A stretch of 64,000 bases of DNA from Serratia sp. UGAL515B_01 (GTDB taxonomy: Bacteria; Pseudomonadota; Gammaproteobacteria; Enterobacterales; Enterobacteriaceae), in contig NZ_CP109901.1 of assembly GCF_033095805.1 (NCBI RefSeq), positions 2,852,001 to 2,916,000 on the forward strand, read 5' to 3'. A model generated the notes under the pieces. That model was not told the origin of the DNA, did not search any database, and worked only from the letters and a program-made list of their open reading frames with translations. How positions within the stretch are numbered: the stretch's first letter is position 1; each line of letters starts with the position of its first letter. Shown in pieces: positions 43,621 through 53,671 of the stretch. A program made the translations under genes and the position numbers.

Positions 43621-45273
43621 TTATTTATAAACAATTTCCCCCTTGGGTTCATAACTCCCCGCGTCAAGTGGTGAATGCTTTTCGATATACTGTTTCAACA
43701 CTTCTGCATCGATAAACCCGGTGTTTACGTAGCTCGGTAGCGTATTGAGCTTGGGATATCCATCGCCACCCAGTGCGTTAAAACTCAGCGTAGCCAAGCG
43801 ATAAGTTTTATCTGCCTGCAGCGGTTCACCCTTGATTTTGATATCGCTTACGCCTTTACCGTCTGCGACCAGGCTGACATTGGCAAACTGAGCATAGGCA
43901 CCTGAATCGACCTTCATATTTGCGACTTCCGCCAGATACTGCTCAACGTCACGGCCTTTCATGTCAACGTACGCCAATGTGTTACCAAATGGCTGTACCT
44001 TCAGGACGCTTTTATAGGTGATATCACCAGCTTCTATTGAATCACGTACGCCGCCACCGCTCATCACCGCGAAGTCTGCGTTGGTTCTTTCCATTTGTGC
44101 GGCTAAGATCACCCTGGCAAGGTTGGTCTGTACAAAGCGGACTTTATTGCGATCGCCTTCCAGTTTGCCGTTGACAGTGCCAACCTTCACATCCAGTTGT
44201 GCCTTGCCTTTCTCCTCAAACGGCGTCAACAGCTTCATCATTGCGGGGTCTTCGGCAATTTCCTGGGTATAAAACACGCGCTCGCTGCTGCCATCTGCTT
44301 TCTCTATGTTCTTCTTCAGGTTGACCGGTATCAGTTGGTAGTGAGTCATCTTGAGTTCACCGTTGCGGAACTGAAAATCTGCACGACCAACGTATTTTCC
44401 CCATTCATGGGCCTGGACAATCCAAGTTCCATTCTGACGATCGGGCGCACATGGCGTCCCTGGAACATAATCTACCTGCTTATGGTTTTCGCTCGCCATA
44501 CAAACCGGATCCTGCGAATGCCCACCGACAATCATATTCAGATAGCCTGCAGGCAGGCTGCGCGCCATTTCCACATCGCCAGGCGCGTTAGACCCATGGT
44601 AACCATCATCATAGTGGCCCATGTGGGTCGCTGCGATAATCACATCAGGTTTTTCATCTTTACGCAGCTGCTCGACAACCTTCTTGGCTTCTTGTGCAGG
44701 AACGCGAAATTCGATATCGGTAAAATACTCAGGGTTACCTATTTTGGCGGTGTCATCGGTCGTCAGGCCAATGACGGCGATTTTAATCCCCTGTTTATCA
44801 AATAACGCATAAGGTTTGAACAGTCGCTGTTGGGTACTTTTCTGATAAATGTTGGCAGACAACAGAGGGAAAGAGGCCCATTTCTCTTGTTGGCGCAATA
44901 CGCTCAACGGATTGTCAAATTCGTGGTTACCAATCGCCATTGCGTCGTAACCGATCAGTGTCATCCCACGAAAATCCGGTTCTGCATCCTGTAAGTCTGA
45001 TTCAGGAACTCCAGTATTGATATCCCCCCCGGATAGCAACAGTACACTTCCCCCCTTGGCAGCCACTTCCTGGCGAATGCTATCCACCAGCGTTTTCTGC
45101 GCCCCAAGACCATACTCGCCATAGTCGTTCTGCCAAAAATGGCCATGGTGGTCATTAGTATGCAGGATGGTAATGTCGTAGGTTTTATCCTTTTCCCAGG
45201 CTCCGGCTATTCCTGAAAATAACGTCAAGGAAGCAGTCAGCACACCTGCGGTGGTTTTGAACGAAAAACGCAT
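43621..45273 (-). CDS. ushA: Periplasmic UDP-sugar hydrolase / 5'-nucleotidase
   Basis: A 550-aa enzyme, the same length as E. coli UshA. A signal peptide starts MRFSFKTTAGVLTASLTLFS (cleavage after AGA). The metallophosphoesterase domain has ITILHTNDHHGHFW, LLSGGDINTG, AIGNHEFDNP and IVGGHSQDPVC. The C-terminal substrate domain contains DFAVMSGGGVRDSIEAG and FNALGGDGYP. It degrades UDP-glucose and nucleotides in the periplasm. The start is the second ATG with the compact signal peptide. Confidence 0.96.
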   Translation of the reverse strand: MRFSFKTTAGVLTASLTLFSGIAGAWEKDKTYDITILHTNDHHGHFWQNDYGEYGLGAQKTLVDSIRQEVAAKGGSVLLLSGGDINTGVPESDLQDAEPDFRGMTLIGYDAMAIGNHEFDNPLSVLRQQEKWASFPLLSANIYQKSTQQRLFKPYALFDKQGIKIAVIGLTTDDTAKIGNPEYFTDIEFRVPAQEAKKVVEQLRKDEKPDVIIAATHMGHYDDGYHGSNAPGDVEMARSLPAGYLNMIVGGHSQDPVCMASENHKQVDYVPGTPCAPDRQNGTWIVQAHEWGKYVGRADFQFRNGELKMTHYQLIPVNLKKNIEKADGSSERVFYTQEIAEDPAMMKLLTPFEEKGKAQLDVKVGTVNGKLEGDRNKVRFVQTNLARVILAAQMERTNADFAVMSGGGVRDSIEAGDITYKSVLKVQPFGNTLAYVDMKGRDVEQYLAEVANMKVDSGAYAQFANVSLVADGKGVSDIKIKGEPLQADKTYRLATLSFNALGGDGYPKLNTLPSYVNTGFIDAEVLKQYIEKHSPLDAGSYEPKGEIVYK

Positions 45274-45509
45274 AGCAGATCTCCATTGCAAATGATGGGC
45301 ATTCTTGATGAATACAAAATTGTAACGCTAATTAACAACGTCTGATTTCAAATTTTTGCGACGCCGATCAGATTATGCCGAGGGTTCCTTTCTAGGGAGC
45401 ATTTTGCCTAAAATTGTCAACCGAAAGCCGTGGACAAGGTTGTCGGCTGAAAGATGAACAGGATAAGATATCTGCCCTATCCCCTCATATATACCAGGCT
45501 AACAATAAC

Positions 45510-46724
45510 ATGACCGATCGTAGTGAAGCTGCCATGCCGACGGTAAAAAGCAGTGCGGTTAAGGGCACTGCTTTTTCTATTCTGGGTGCCATCAGTGTTT
45601 CTCATCTGCTCAACGACATGATCCAATCACTGATCCTGGCGATTTACCCAATCCTGCGTGCTGATTTCAACCTAAGTTTTGTACAAATCGGTATGATTAC
45701 ACTGACCTATCAGCTTACCGCCTCGCTGCTTCAACCGCTGATTGGCTACTATACCGACAAGCACCCACAGCCTTATTCGCTTCCCATTGGTATGGGCTTT
45801 ACCCTGTCAGGGCTATTGTTACTGGCGGTTGCCAATACTTTCCCATTAGTATTAGTGGCCGCCGCGCTGGTTGGCACAGGATCTTCCGTCTTCCATCCAG
45901 AGTCATCCCGTGTGGCACGTATGGCATCAGGGGGGCGACACGGCCTGGCACAATCGCTATTCCAGGTTGGGGGGAACTTTGGGAGTTCACTCGGTCCACT
46001 GTTAGCAGCGCTGATTATTGCGCCTTACGGTAAGGGTAATGTCGCCTGGTTCTCATTGGCAGCACTGTTGGCCATCGTCGTGCTGCTGCAAGTGAGTAAA
46101 TGGTATCAACAACAACACCGAGCAGCGCAAGGCAAACCTAAGCCTGCCTTATTGGTCAATCCACTACCAAAACGTACCGTGATGTTCTCTCTGGGCATTC
46201 TGTTGACACTGATTTTCTCTAAATACTTCTATCTTGCCAGTATCAGTAGCTATTACACCTTTTATTTAATACATAAGTTCGGTATTTCGGTACAGAATGC
46301 TCAGTTCCACCTGTTTGCCTTCCTGTTCGCGGTAGCCGCAGGAACCATTATTGGTGGGCCTTTGGGTGATAAATTTGGACGTAAATACGTTATTTGGGGC
46401 TCTATCCTGGGTGCTGCACCATTTACGCTCATTTTACCCTATGCCACTCTCTATTGGACGGGGATATTAACGGTGATCATTGGGGTTATTCTAGCTTCAG
46501 CCTTTTCGGCCATTCTGGTATACGCTCAAGAGCTGATCCCTGGAAAGGTAGGGATGGTTTCCGGGTTATTCTTCGGTTTTGCTTTCGGTATGGGCGGTTT
46601 AGGTGCGGCGATTCTTGGCTATGTTGCCGATTTGACCAGCATTGATTTGGTTTATCAAATTTGTGCATTTCTGCCATTAATAGGTATTGTTACCGCATTA
46701 CTACCGAATATAGAACATAAGTAG
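45510..46724 (+). CDS. fsr: MFS fosmidomycin resistance transporter Fsr
   Basis: A 404-aa inner-membrane protein with twelve predicted transmembrane segments. It matches E. coli Fsr (406 aa): SVSHLLNDMIQSLILAIYPI near the N-terminus, YYTDKHPQPYSLPIGMGFTL, HPESSRVARMASGGRHGLAQ and GGPLGDKFGRKYVIWGS. It is an MFS drug efflux protein that exports fosmidomycin. The ATG at 45510 fits E. coli; the frame is open 32 codons upstream. It is divergent from ushA. Confidence 0.94.
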   Translation: MTDRSEAAMPTVKSSAVKGTAFSILGAISVSHLLNDMIQSLILAIYPILRADFNLSFVQIGMITLTYQLTASLLQPLIGYYTDKHPQPYSLPIGMGFTLSGLLLLAVANTFPLVLVAAALVGTGSSVFHPESSRVARMASGGRHGLAQSLFQVGGNFGSSLGPLLAALIIAPYGKGNVAWFSLAALLAIVVLLQVSKWYQQQHRAAQGKPKPALLVNPLPKRTVMFSLGILLTLIFSKYFYLASISSYYTFYLIHKFGISVQNAQFHLFAFLFAVAAGTIIGGPLGDKFGRKYVIWGSILGAAPFTLILPYATLYWTGILTVIIGVILASAFSAILVYAQELIPGKVGMVSGLFFGFAFGMGGLGAAILGYVADLTSIDLVYQICAFLPLIGIVTALLPNIEHK

Positions 46725-46959
46725 CTTAGCATCCTTCCTTCACCCGGTATAGCAATGTAGTTATACCGGGCATCCTCTTCATAAAGTCAAAAAAATATCA
46801 CTGATTAAGCTCTCATTCTCAGACTTGACTGAAAAATAGTGTAATAACCTTCTTTTTTACAAAAAAAATAAAATTAGCCAAGCGATGCAAGCGTAAATGC
46901 AATAAACTAGTTGCATCTTTTCGTAAAATTGACATGCCGCGCAGCTGGAAGGAGTCTGG

Positions 46960-48651
46960 ATGCATAATTCAACCCCCTTGATCACCACTATTGTCGGAGG
47001 GTTAGTACTGGCCTTCCTCTTTGGTATGCTGGCGAATCGCCTGCGGATCTCCCCATTAGTGGGATATCTTGCAGCAGGTGTCATCGCCGGCCCGTTTACC
47101 CCCGGTTTTGTTGCCGACATTTCTTTGGCTCCAGAATTGGCGGAAATAGGCGTGATCCTTCTGATGTTTGGTGTGGGTCTGCACTTTTCCCTCAAAGATC
47201 TTCTTGCAGTAAAATCAATCGCTATCCCAGGTGCCATCGCGCAAATTGCCGTCGCCACCTTGTTAGGAACTGGGTTGTCCAAATTGATGGGTTGGGACCT
47301 GATATCTGGCCTGGTTTTTGGCCTCTGTCTGTCTACTGCCAGTACCGTGGTACTGCTGCGTGCACTGGAAGAGCGACAACTGGTTGACAGCCAACGAGGA
47401 AAAATAGCCATCGGCTGGCTGATTGTGGAAGATTTGGTGATGGTCTTGGCGTTGGTTCTGTTACCTGCTTTCAGCAATATGCTTAACAGTGATAATTCAA
47501 GCACCACGCATCTGATCACTGAGCTGGCCATCACTATCGGCAAGGTTATCGCCTTTATCGCGCTGATGGTTATCGTCGGCCGCCGTCTGGTGCCCTGGAT
47601 CTTGGCAAAAACGGCCAGTACAGGCTCACGAGAACTGTTTACACTGGCAGTTCTGGCATTGGCGCTCGGCATTGCTTACGGCGCTGTAGGCCTGTTTGAT
47701 GTCTCATTTGCTCTCGGGGCTTTCTTTGCCGGCATGGTATTGAATGAGTCAGAATTAAGCCACCGGGCCGCACACGATACGTTACCGCTACGCGACGCTT
47801 TTGCCGTGCTGTTCTTTGTCTCTGTCGGGATGCTGTTCGACCCGATGATACTGATCAACGAGCCCATGGCTGTCTTGGCAACGCTGGCAATCATCGTGTT
47901 TGGTAAGTCAGTAGCGGCATTCCTACTGGTAAAAATGTTTGGTCACTCAAAGCGTACCGCGCTAACAATCTCCGTCAGTCTGGCTCAGATCGGTGAATTT
48001 GCCTTTATTCTCGCCGGGTTAGGGATCACGCTGGGCATATTGGATCAGCATAGCCGCAACCTAGTACTCGGTGGTGCGTTTTTATCTATCACACTAAACC
48101 CATTGCTTTTTGCCCTGCTAGAACGTTATCTGGCAAAAACAGAAACCCTCGAGGAACAAATCCAGGAAGAAGCAATAGAGGAAGAAAAACAGATCCCGGT
48201 TGATATGTGTAACCACGCATTAGTCGTTGGCTATGACCGCGTGGGTAGCCTGTTGGAAGCTAGATTGACCGAGGCAGGGATCCCATTAGTGGTGATTGAA
48301 AGCTCCCGTCCCCGCGTTGAAGCACTGCGTGAGCAGGGTATTAAAGCGGTGCTCGGCAACGCTGCCAACTCGGAAGTCATGGATCTAGCACGCATTGACT
48401 GCGCACGCTGGCTGTTGCTGACCATCCCGAACGGCTATGAAGCCGGGGAGATCGTGGCTTCGGCACGAGCAAAAAGGCCCGATCTTGAGATTATTGCCCG
48501 TGCGCATTGCGATGACGAGGTTCCCTATATTTCAGAGCGCGGTGCCGATCAGGTCGTGATGGGCGAGCGTGAGATTGCCAACAGCATGCTCAATCCCCTC
48601 AAACTGGATACGCTATCGGAAGAGGAGAAACAGGGGGGTTGCCCAATCTAA
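46960..48651 (+). CDS. ybaL: Kef-type cation:proton antiporter YbaL (RosB)
   Basis: A 563-aa protein of the CPA2 family. About twelve transmembrane segments (residues 5-385) contain the signature SPLVGYLAAGVIAGPFTPGF and GLCLSTASTVVLLRALEE. A cytoplasmic TrkA-N (RCK) NAD-binding domain follows (HALVVGYDRVGSLLEARLTE). E. coli YbaL has the same architecture (558 aa); RosB in Yersinia protects against antimicrobial peptides, a role that is only inferred here. The ribosome-binding site is GAAGGAG. A terminator follows. Confidence 0.94.
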   Translation: MHNSTPLITTIVGGLVLAFLFGMLANRLRISPLVGYLAAGVIAGPFTPGFVADISLAPELAEIGVILLMFGVGLHFSLKDLLAVKSIAIPGAIAQIAVATLLGTGLSKLMGWDLISGLVFGLCLSTASTVVLLRALEERQLVDSQRGKIAIGWLIVEDLVMVLALVLLPAFSNMLNSDNSSTTHLITELAITIGKVIAFIALMVIVGRRLVPWILAKTASTGSRELFTLAVLALALGIAYGAVGLFDVSFALGAFFAGMVLNESELSHRAAHDTLPLRDAFAVLFFVSVGMLFDPMILINEPMAVLATLAIIVFGKSVAAFLLVKMFGHSKRTALTISVSLAQIGEFAFILAGLGITLGILDQHSRNLVLGGAFLSITLNPLLFALLERYLAKTETLEEQIQEEAIEEEKQIPVDMCNHALVVGYDRVGSLLEARLTEAGIPLVVIESSRPRVEALREQGIKAVLGNAANSEVMDLARIDCARWLLLTIPNGYEAGEIVASARAKRPDLEIIARAHCDDEVPYISERGADQVVMGEREIANSMLNPLKLDTLSEEEKQGGCPI

Positions 48652-48656
48652 ATCCA

Positions 48657-48702
48657 ATAAATAAACAAGGGGCGTAATGCAAAGTGCCCCCTGTTTATTT
48701 TC
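48657..48702. terminator. Bidirectional terminator between ybaL and gsk
   Basis: AATAAACAAGGGGC and GCCCCCTGTTTATT form a long stem with one bulge, followed by TTTT. The flanking genes are convergent. Confidence 0.8.
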
Positions 48703-48714
48703 ATGCCTTTGTTG

Positions 48715-50019
48715 TTAACGTTCCCAGTATGATTCTTCCAGACTATCCTCACGTTCTGGCAACCCACGGGTCAAACGAGGGGAATGCTGGTTTAGTACCT
48801 GATAACTCACACGATTGGCATATTTACACACCTGAGCCAAAGAGGAATAGGTCAGATAACTACGCACGTGTTTACTGGAGTTTGGCACGTTGTTACGGTG
48901 GTAGCCATTGGCCGCAATATCATGCAAAAGTGCAGATAATGCACCGTCACCAGCACCATTGGTGTTCATGATTTTTTCCGGCCCTCCCATATAGGGAGCG
49001 ATATGGGAATAAATTCTCAATGGCTGTTCGCAATTCTCACGGCGCATTGCACGGCTGAATTCAAAACGGTTAAATTCGGCAATATGGCCCGGTAAAAGAG
49101 GGTGCTGCGTCATGCGTTTATTAGCTTCTTCGGTGTAACCAGCCATATAAAGGCCACTTGGCCCGGCGGTACAAAGCACCAAGTCCACCCAATCCAACGC
49201 CATGTCTGACGCCATCAGCGGATCGCTCAGTCCGGTCAGTTCCAGCGCCTCGTCTTCATTCATTGCCAGAATAGAAACGTGTTCTTTGAGAAAATCTCGC
49301 CACCATTGCGGATTATCAGCAATAACGTATTTTGTGCCTAGCGTCAGAACTACCGGCACATTATGCTTTTTAGCAAACGTAATGGCCTGCATGGTAGCCT
49401 CAGGCATCGGCTCCCCCGTTTTGCAACGTACCAGATAAGAGGTCAGTACCAACGCTGAAGCCCCGGCAATAACCTCTTCAGGAACGCTTTCAGGACGCAA
49501 TTGGTTCATCTGTCCTGGGCTGATGGCAAAAGTACGCTCACCACTCTCACCGACCAGCGTAAAGCAACGACCAATTGCACCATCAACGGCTTGCAAATAG
49601 TTAAGATCGGTACGGCTGGAGGTATTACACAGGTAACGGTAGGCATAGCTACCAATTTTAACGTTACTGCACATCACACCCAACAGAATCGAACGATCAT
49701 CAGCCAGCACCGAGTAATTATGCAAGGTATTGCCAATGGTGCCACCCGCAAATTGATGGGTGATCAGGTTATTTACACTTAGCTCTTGATATAAGGCTTC
49801 GGCAACATCATCCTCAATCACCAGCGAATGACCAAGGCTGAGACCATAACGTTCGACAAACGCATCATCTACTTTAGCTTCGATATCCACCAATGTCTGG
49901 TCGATGCCGACCACGTAGGAAGTGCTGATTTCATTCTCAAGCTGCGTTTGCTGCAATAACGGATCGCGGGCATTAACCGGAAAGTAGTGTTTGGATTTAC
50001 GTTGACCAGGAAATTTCAT
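48715..50019 (-). CDS. gsk: Inosine-guanosine kinase
   Basis: A 434-aa PfkB-family kinase that phosphorylates guanosine and inosine for purine salvage, matching E. coli Gsk (434 aa). N-terminal MKFPGQRKSKHYFPVNARDP, the GGTIGNTLHNYSVLAD substrate loop, and the PfkB C-terminal signature TNGAGDGALSALLHDI with catalytic Asp are present. It lies convergent with ybaL and upstream of no gene on the same strand. Confidence 0.97.
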   Translation of the reverse strand: MKFPGQRKSKHYFPVNARDPLLQQTQLENEISTSYVVGIDQTLVDIEAKVDDAFVERYGLSLGHSLVIEDDVAEALYQELSVNNLITHQFAGGTIGNTLHNYSVLADDRSILLGVMCSNVKIGSYAYRYLCNTSSRTDLNYLQAVDGAIGRCFTLVGESGERTFAISPGQMNQLRPESVPEEVIAGASALVLTSYLVRCKTGEPMPEATMQAITFAKKHNVPVVLTLGTKYVIADNPQWWRDFLKEHVSILAMNEDEALELTGLSDPLMASDMALDWVDLVLCTAGPSGLYMAGYTEEANKRMTQHPLLPGHIAEFNRFEFSRAMRRENCEQPLRIYSHIAPYMGGPEKIMNTNGAGDGALSALLHDIAANGYHRNNVPNSSKHVRSYLTYSSLAQVCKYANRVSYQVLNQHSPRLTRGLPEREDSLEESYWER

Positions 50020-50082
50020 GTGAGTGGTGGTATTGGCTATAAACAGGCAGAGAATACTAGCACATCTCTGCCCGATTTAGGC

Positions 50083-51045
50083 CTACAGACGCTGAGCCAC
50101 CAGTTGTTGCATCATATCAATGTGGGCAACATCATCATTAAGTGCCGGGATATACTCAAATTTCTCGCCACCAGCTTCAAGGAAAATCTCGCGGTTCTGT
50201 TCTTTGATTTCCTCCAAGGTTTCCAGACAATCTGCAGAGAAACCAGGGCAAATCAATTGGATATGTTTCACCCCCTGTGCAGGCAAACTTTTCAGCGTTT
50301 CATCCGTATAAGGCGTCAGCCAGGGTTCCCGGCCAAAACGGGATTGATACGTCATCATGACCCGATCAGGTGCCAATGGCAACGTGGCCGCCAAGGCCCG
50401 ATAGGTATCTTCACAACGCTGCGGATAGTCGTCACCCAAACGAGCATAGCGTTTAGGAATACCGTGGAATGACATCACCAAACGATCGGGTTGACCATGT
50501 TGGACAAAGGCTTGCTCTACACTTTGCTGCAGTGCAAAGATGTAGGCAGGATGCTCAGCATAATCACGAATAAAGCTAATCGAAGGCAAGCGACGATACC
50601 CTTTGAGTACCCGCGCAATACCATCCCAAACGGCAGCACTGGTCGAACAGGAATATTGCGGATAGAGCGGCAATACCACCAGGTTGGTAACCCCCTGCGA
50701 CAGCAGGTTGTCAATGGCCTGGGGCAGGCTCGGTGAACCGTAGCTCATCCCAAGTTCTACCGGAGTATTGGGCATCCGTGCCGCCAGCTCGCGCTGCTGA
50801 CGGCGACTGTATACCAGCAATGGCGATCCTTCATCCATCCAAACGGACTGGTAAAGCTTAGCCACACGGGGTGAGCGGATTGGCAAAATGATACCGTTGA
50901 GAATTGGCCACCAGATCAACGGCGAAGTATCCACAACGCGGTTATCACTGAGAAACTCTTTCAGATAGCGTTTTACCGCTTTCGAGGTCGGTGCGTCTGG
51001 CGTCCCCAAATTCACCAGCAAAACCCCGTGTTTTTCTTGTCTCAT
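50083..51045 (-). CDS. hemH: Ferrochelatase
   Basis: A 320-aa enzyme that inserts iron into protoporphyrin IX. The conserved blocks are [60 protein letters not shown] with the catalytic His, [20 protein letters not shown], and [15 protein letters not shown]. It ends [11 protein letters not shown]. In E. coli it directly follows adk; here a glycerate kinase and a degraded segment lie between them. Confidence 0.97.
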   Translation of the reverse strand: MRQEKHGVLLVNLGTPDAPTSKAVKRYLKEFLSDNRVVDTSPLIWWPILNGIILPIRSPRVAKLYQSVWMDEGSPLLVYSRRQQRELAARMPNTPVELGMSYGSPSLPQAIDNLLSQGVTNLVVLPLYPQYSCSTSAAVWDGIARVLKGYRRLPSISFIRDYAEHPAYIFALQQSVEQAFVQHGQPDRLVMSFHGIPKRYARLGDDYPQRCEDTYRALAATLPLAPDRVMMTYQSRFGREPWLTPYTDETLKSLPAQGVKHIQLICPGFSADCLETLEEIKEQNREIFLEAGGEKFEYIPALNDDVAHIDMMQQLVAQRL

Positions 51046-51163
51046 CTCAGTTCTCTTTTAGGAAAAACCTTGTTGTTTATCAAGGTATCAATAACCACCG
51101 GTAACGCCTATTGTAGCGGAAAAGTCGGTAACCTAAACCGATATCAGCAACAGGCTATCCCTG

Positions 51164-52312
51164 TTATTGCTGGGCCAGTTGCCATACCGCCGCCACATTG
51201 CGTGCGGTAACTTCTAGATTATGCGCGGCATCTGCCAACGCTTCAGGCAAGGTAACGATACTGTCGAGCACCGAAAAGGCCGCATCGATGCCATGCTGGT
51301 GAACAACTTGATAATCCTTGGCCAAGCTACCTGCAATCGCAATCACCGGGACTTGATGCAGTTTAGCCACCCGCGCCACACCGATCGGTGTTTTGCCGTG
51401 GATCGACTGGCTATCAAGCCGCCCTTCCCCAGTGATAACCAAATCAGCGTCACGTACTGCCTCTGCCAAATGCAACGTTTCGATCACGATTTCGATTCCA
51501 GGCCGCAACTTAGCATCAAGGAAGCCAAGCAACGCAGCCCCCATGCCACCAGCCGCTCCCGCCCCAGGAGTCAGCAATACCTCTCGACCCGTCACCTGTT
51601 CCAACAGGGTTCCATAATGGTACATCGCACGGTCCAGTTCTTGTACCATTTCTACAGTAGCCCCTTTCTGTAGACCAAAAATTGCCGAAGCCCCCTGCTC
51701 ACCACACAACGGATTATCAACATCGCAGGCAACGGTAATCTGCACATGCTGCAACCGGGGATCTAACCGGCGGAGATCAATGTGCGCCAGTTGCGCCAAC
51801 GCTGCACCGCCGGGCGGTAGTTCCTGATGGTCCTTATCCAGTAACCGGGCTCCCAGTGCCTGCATCATACCTGCCCCACCGTCATTGGTCGCACTACCGC
51901 CAATACCAAGAATGATCGATTTCACGCCACGCTGCAGCGCAGCCAAAATCAATTCACCAGTGCCGTAGCTGGTTGTGACGCGCGGATCACGTTCATCAGC
52001 TGGTACCAAATGCAGGCCCGATGCTGCCGCCATTTCTATTACCGCTGATTTCCCTTCGCCCAGCAAACCATAAAATGCGTTGGTGGTTTTCCCTAACGGC
52101 CCGCTCACGTTGACATTGATAATTTCACCGTCAGTAGCCGAAACCATAGCATCGACAGTTCCTTCACCGCCGTCAGCCATGGGTAACTTGACATACTGTG
52201 CTGTCGGATAGATTTGCCGAAACCCACACTCGATCGCTGTGGCAACATCCAGAGCACTCAGGCTCTCTTTAAATGAATCAGGAGCAATTACCACTTTTTT
52301 CAGTTTGTTCAT
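51164..52312 (-). CDS. Glycerate 2-kinase (GarK/GlxK family)
   Basis: A 382-aa enzyme of the GlxK/GarK family that phosphorylates D-glycerate. Signatures are VVIAPDSFKESLSALDVATA at the N-terminus, MADGGEGTVDAMVSAT, LGIGGSATNDGGAGMMQALG, and LVITGEGRLDSQSIHGKTPI. E. coli has aes at this position. The start is MNKLKKVV, which fits the family; the frame is open 17 codons further upstream. Which paralogue (garK or glxK) cannot be told. Confidence 0.93.
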   Translation of the reverse strand: MNKLKKVVIAPDSFKESLSALDVATAIECGFRQIYPTAQYVKLPMADGGEGTVDAMVSATDGEIINVNVSGPLGKTTNAFYGLLGEGKSAVIEMAAASGLHLVPADERDPRVTTSYGTGELILAALQRGVKSIILGIGGSATNDGGAGMMQALGARLLDKDHQELPPGGAALAQLAHIDLRRLDPRLQHVQITVACDVDNPLCGEQGASAIFGLQKGATVEMVQELDRAMYHYGTLLEQVTGREVLLTPGAGAAGGMGAALLGFLDAKLRPGIEIVIETLHLAEAVRDADLVITGEGRLDSQSIHGKTPIGVARVAKLHQVPVIAIAGSLAKDYQVVHQHGIDAAFSVLDSIVTLPEALADAAHNLEVTARNVAAVWQLAQQ

Positions 52313-52344
52313 TATCAGCACCTCAATATTCAGAGATAGCGTCT

Positions 52345-52430
52345 TATACCCAAGTTCATTCAAGCGCTAGCTCCGGTGGAACGAATAACCGCAGCCGACA
52401 CAGCTGCGATTTGAATAACGATGGGTATAC
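52345..52430. repeat. Palindromic intergenic repeat
   Basis: TATACCCAAGTTCATTCAAG at the left and TTTGAATAACGATGGGTATA at the right form the ends of an 86-bp imperfect palindrome, between the glycerate kinase start and adk. It is the same type as those at 39600 and 55568. Confidence 0.6.
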
Positions 52431-52501
52431 ATTGATTAATGAACACCATACCTTGCTGACAACCAATAATCTTGATGTGAGAAACAAATAAAAAGAGTAA
52501 A

Positions 52502-52650
52502 TCAGCTTAGTTTTGGTAGGGAAAGCTCCTGTGCACGCCAGTCTTCACCTAAGTCACACAGCAGTGAAGGTAACGGGTAGTCATCATAAAACTGTGTGCT
52601 CGGCTCACTGAGTGACCGCCTGCAAAATACCGCGAGGATCGACCTATAAG
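52502..52650 (-). pseudogene. Possible 3' remnant of an unrecognised gene
   Basis: The frame ending at 52502 reads DYPLPSLLCDLGEDWRAQEL and ends SLPKLS. It looks protein-like, but has no start and no recognised family. It may be what remains of the gene that lay between the glycerate kinase and adk. The rest of the 52313-52715 gap holds only the palindrome and the terminator. Confidence 0.25.
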
Positions 52651-52663
52651 AGTAAAAAGAAGC

Positions 52664-52697
52664 AAAAAAACGCCAGGCATCAAGCCTGGCGTTTTTT
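52664..52697 (-). terminator. Terminator of adk
   Basis: AAAAAACGCCAGGC and GCCTGGCGTTTTTT form a strong perfect stem around ATCAA, 19 bases after the adk stop. Confidence 0.92.
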
Positions 52698-52715
52698 ACA
52701 GCAACAATAAACGTA

Positions 52716-53420
<705 letters not shown>

Positions 53421-53631
53421 TCAAGTTGCAGCTGTTTTGGCCGCAGAACACTTAAAGTGACTAAAGTATTAGACCTGAAGTCTATTGGGTTTGAGTTTTT
53501 ATAAAATTGCGAAAACGCTCAACCTTACCATTTATGAGGGGGGCGGCTCAAGGTAAGCGGAGGAAATCAATTACGGAAAAACCAGACTAAAACAAGGTGT
53601 GCAACATAATGATTTGTGTTGAAAATAAGAT

Positions 53632-53666
53632 AATACGCCCTAAGCATCATGCCAGGGCGTATTTTT
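53632..53666 (-). terminator. Terminator downstream of htpG
   Basis: ATACGCCCT and AGGGCGTAT pair around a 12-base loop just downstream of the htpG stop; a T-rich stretch follows on the minus strand. The rest of the adk-htpG gap (53361-53631) shows no gene. Confidence 0.65.
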
Positions 53667-53671
53667 AGAGA

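Noticed and set aside
46739..46775. A terminator after fsr (CCCGGTATA...TATACCGGG)
   Set aside because: The stem is good but no T-run follows, so a terminator is not supported.
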